Source of the DNA: Curvibacter microcysteis
Lineage (GTDB): Bacteria; Pseudomonadota; Gammaproteobacteria; Burkholderiales; Burkholderiaceae_C
DNA: 64,000 bases
Reading direction: 5' to 3' (one strand)
Assembly: GCF_028649435.1 (NCBI RefSeq)
Contig: NZ_JAQSIN010000011.1
The translations under genes were made by a program, and so were the position numbers. The notes below the pieces were generated by a model. It ran no database searches and was not told where the DNA came from. It was given only the letters and a program-made list of their open reading frames with translations. Every line of letters begins with the position of its first letter. Position 1 is the first letter of the stretch. Shown here in pieces: positions 62,103 to 64,000 of the stretch.

Positions 62103-64000
62103 TCAGGCGCTTTGCAGTTCATCGGCCAGCGAGGAGATTTCCTCGATGGCCGCCGACAGCTCTTCGGCCCCTTGGGCTTGCTGGCGGGCGGCGGCGGCTG
62201 CTTCTTCCGAGGCCTTCACGGCTTCCTGGGCGGCGGCGGCGATTTGTTCCACGCCGCGCTTGACCTGGGCCACGGCCGCACCGATTTCGCTGGCGGCGCC
62301 CAGGATTTCTTCCGAGCTGCGGGCCACTTCCTGGATGTCGGTTTCGATCTGGTTCAGGCTCTCGGTGGTGGCCTTGGCTTTTTCGACTTCGGCGGTGGCA
62401 ATGCCCACGATCTCGCCCAGGTCACGGCCCACCACGCCAATTTGGTCTTGCACCGACTTCACCAGGTCCTTGATGCGGTCGGCGTTTTCGGCCGAGTCCT
62501 GGGCCAGGTTGCGGATGTCGGTGGCCACCACCACAAAGCCCTTGCCGAACTCGCCCGCGCGGGCGGCTTCGATGGAGCCGTTGACGGCCAGCATGTTGGT
62601 CTGGATCGAGACGGTGGTGATGGCGTCCACGATCTTGTCGATGCGGCGCGACACCAGCTCCAGCTCCTTGACCTGGCGGATGCTGTTGCGCGAGGCCTCG
62701 GCCGACAGCGACACATTGGCGATCAGGCTGTCCACCGAACGCTTGTTGGTGGCCAGCAGTTCGCGGATGGCGGTGACCTTTTCAGCGTTGACCTTGCCGC
62801 GCTCCAGCGCCAGTTGGGCGCCGCGTTCGATTTGGTTGACGGCGGCCGAGGCTTCTTCGGTGCCTGCCGACTGCACTTCGGCGCCTTTGCGGATCTGGTC
62901 GATGGCGGCCATGATCTGGGCGCCCGAGCGGCTGATTTCTTGCACGGCCGCCGACAGCTCTTCCGCCGCCGAGGCCACTTCTTCAGCGCTCTTGGCCACG
63001 TCGGTGGAGTTCTTCAGATCTTCCGACAGCTCGGACAGGCTGGCGGCGGTTTGCTCGCTTTGCGACAGGGCCTGGGATTGCTCGGCCACGGTCTTGGCCG
63101 ATTCTTCGGCGGCGGCGGATTGCTCTTCGGCGGCCGCGGCAATGTCTTCCGAGCCCTTGAGCGCTTGCTTGGTGGCGGCTGCCGACTGCTGGGCGCCGGC
63201 GGAGATCTCTTGCACGCCCTTGACGATTTCCAGGGTGTCGCGGCGCACTTGCTCCAGCTGCTGCGTGATGATGCGGCCGTTTTCGACCTCGCCTTCCACG
63301 CTCTTGGCCGAGGCGCTGATGCCTTCGGCGATGACCTTCACTTCTTGCTGGATCTGACCGACCAGGTCCTGGATCTGTTTGGCGCTCTTTTCAGAGGTTT
63401 CAGCGAGCGTGCGCACCTCGTCGGCGACCACGGCGAAGCCCTTGCCGTGTTGGCCGGCGCGGGCGGCTTCGATGGCGGCGTTCAGGGCCAGCAGGTTGGT
63501 CTGGTCGGCGATGCGGGCCACGGCCTTGACGATATCGCCAATGTTGGCGGCTTGTTTTTCCAGCTCAGCCACCATGCCCACCGAGGCGATCTGGCGCTGG
63601 GCGGACACGCCCACGTTGTCGACCAGGCCATTGACTTCGGTGGTGGTGCGTTGCACCAGGGTCTGGATGGCGTCGGTGCGGACACGGCTGGATTCAGCGT
63701 TTTGCATCTGGCGGGTGACCGAGGCCTCGACTTGCTTGAAGGCGGCCAGCGACTCCTGGGCGGCGCCCGACGCCTCTTCGGCACCGGTCGCGATCTGGTC
63801 CGCGGCGCGCTTGAGTTCTTCGGCTGCCGAGGCCGCTTCGGCAATGCCGGAGGACATTTGACCCGTGGCCGCCGCGATGCGCTCAGCCGCTTGCTGCTGC
63901 TTGGCCAGGGTGCGGGCGCGCTTGCGCTGCACTTCGGCCTCACGGGCGGCGCTGGCCGAGCTGCGTGTGGCTGCAGCAGGCTCCGCGCTGAAAGCGGTGG
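62103..64000 (-). CDS. Chemoreceptor with two MCP signalling tips (5' end missing)
   Basis: The frame stays open to the right edge, so only the C-terminal 632 codons are seen. Unusually, two complete MCP tips occur in one chain: ADQTNLLALNAAIEAARAGQ (about 63440-63530) and SIQTNMLAVNGSIEAARAGE (about 62560-62640), each within long helical hairpins, roughly 290 residues apart. The region is almost wholly heptad-patterned, rich in Ala, Glu, Gln and Ser. No sensor domain or membrane helix is visible in this part. It is the first gene of the visible operon and is followed by the triple-CheW gene. Confidence 0.88.
   Translation of the reverse strand, partial: TAFSAEPAAATRSSASAAREAEVQRKRARTLAKQQQAAERIAAATGQMSSGIAEAASAAEELKRAADQIATGAEEASGAAQESLAAFKQVEASVTRQMQNAESSRVRTDAIQTLVQRTTTEVNGLVDNVGVSAQRQIASVGMVAELEKQAANIGDIVKAVARIADQTNLLALNAAIEAARAGQHGKGFAVVADEVRTLAETSEKSAKQIQDLVGQIQQEVKVIAEGISASAKSVEGEVENGRIITQQLEQVRRDTLEIVKGVQEISAGAQQSAAATKQALKGSEDIAAAAEEQSAAAEESAKTVAEQSQALSQSEQTAASLSELSEDLKNSTDVAKSAEEVASAAEELSAAVQEISRSGAQIMAAIDQIRKGAEVQSAGTEEASAAVNQIERGAQLALERGKVNAEKVTAIRELLATNKRSVDSLIANVSLSAEASRNSIRQVKELELVSRRIDKIVDAITTVSIQTNMLAVNGSIEAARAGEFGKGFVVVATDIRNLAQDSAENADRIKDLVKSVQDQIGVVGRDLGEIVGIATAEVEKAKATTESLNQIETDIQEVARSSEEILGAASEIGAAVAQVKRGVEQIAAAAQEAVKASEEAAAAARQQAQGAEELSAAIEEISSLADELQSA

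Overview
The window is high-GC DNA with densely packed genes and no phage, insertion sequence, CRISPR or RNA gene that I can recognise. FlhDC as flagellar master regulator, Bug-type binding proteins, a trimeric-type porin, DUF2145 and PiuC-linked PepSY/cytochrome b genes point to a motile beta-proteobacterium of the order Burkholderiales, most likely Comamonadaceae or a close relative. This placement is inferred from gene families, not from a marker-gene comparison.

Region 1 (1-15.8 kb) starts with flhD and the 5' end of flhC on the minus strand. An organosulfur island follows. It holds four sulfonate/taurine-type periplasmic binding proteins but only one permease/ATPase pair. It also has a membrane-anchored cytochrome c, two luciferase-like flavin monooxygenases, a class II aldolase, an acyl-CoA dehydrogenase-like flavoprotein, a four-domain rhodanese and a Gln-type thiol dioxygenase whose residues match 3-mercaptopropionate dioxygenase. 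Together these look like uptake and C-S bond cleavage of several organosulfur compounds.

Region 2 (16.2-24.4 kb) has a DUF2946 / TonB receptor / PepSY metal-uptake set, a solitary molybdate-binding Mop protein, and a pair made of a triple-CheW protein and a soluble four-PAS (BdlA-like) chemoreceptor. Region 3 (24.8-32.8 kb) has a PAS-GGDEF-EAL protein, a small peptidoglycan-binding lipoprotein, a Bug-type binding protein, a porin, and a LysR regulator divergent from a gallate dioxygenase. Region 4 (32.8-36.8 kb) is an iron operon behind a Fur-like palindrome: Fiu-type receptor, PiuC, PepSY protein and cytochrome b561. Region 5 (36.8-46.3 kb) has two secreted proteins on the minus strand (one DUF2145), then a plus-strand run of two small envelope proteins and a MacAB-type tripartite exporter, and an EAL phosphodiesterase with a broken GGDEF site.

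Region 6 (46.3-64 kb, minus strand) is one long, tightly overlapping signalling operon, read from right to left. It encodes a receptor with two MCP signalling tips, a triple-CheW scaffold, CheB, a HEAT-repeat protein, CheR, CheY, a large CheA, a small STAS-like protein, a second CheY, a two-helix membrane receptor, a ParA ATPase, a regulator with an excisionase-type HTH ahead of its receiver domain, a LOV-like histidine kinase and a MASE1/CHASE histidine kinase. It reads as a complete chemosensory array with its own positioning ATPase, joined to a two-kinase output branch, and is the most unusual part of the window.
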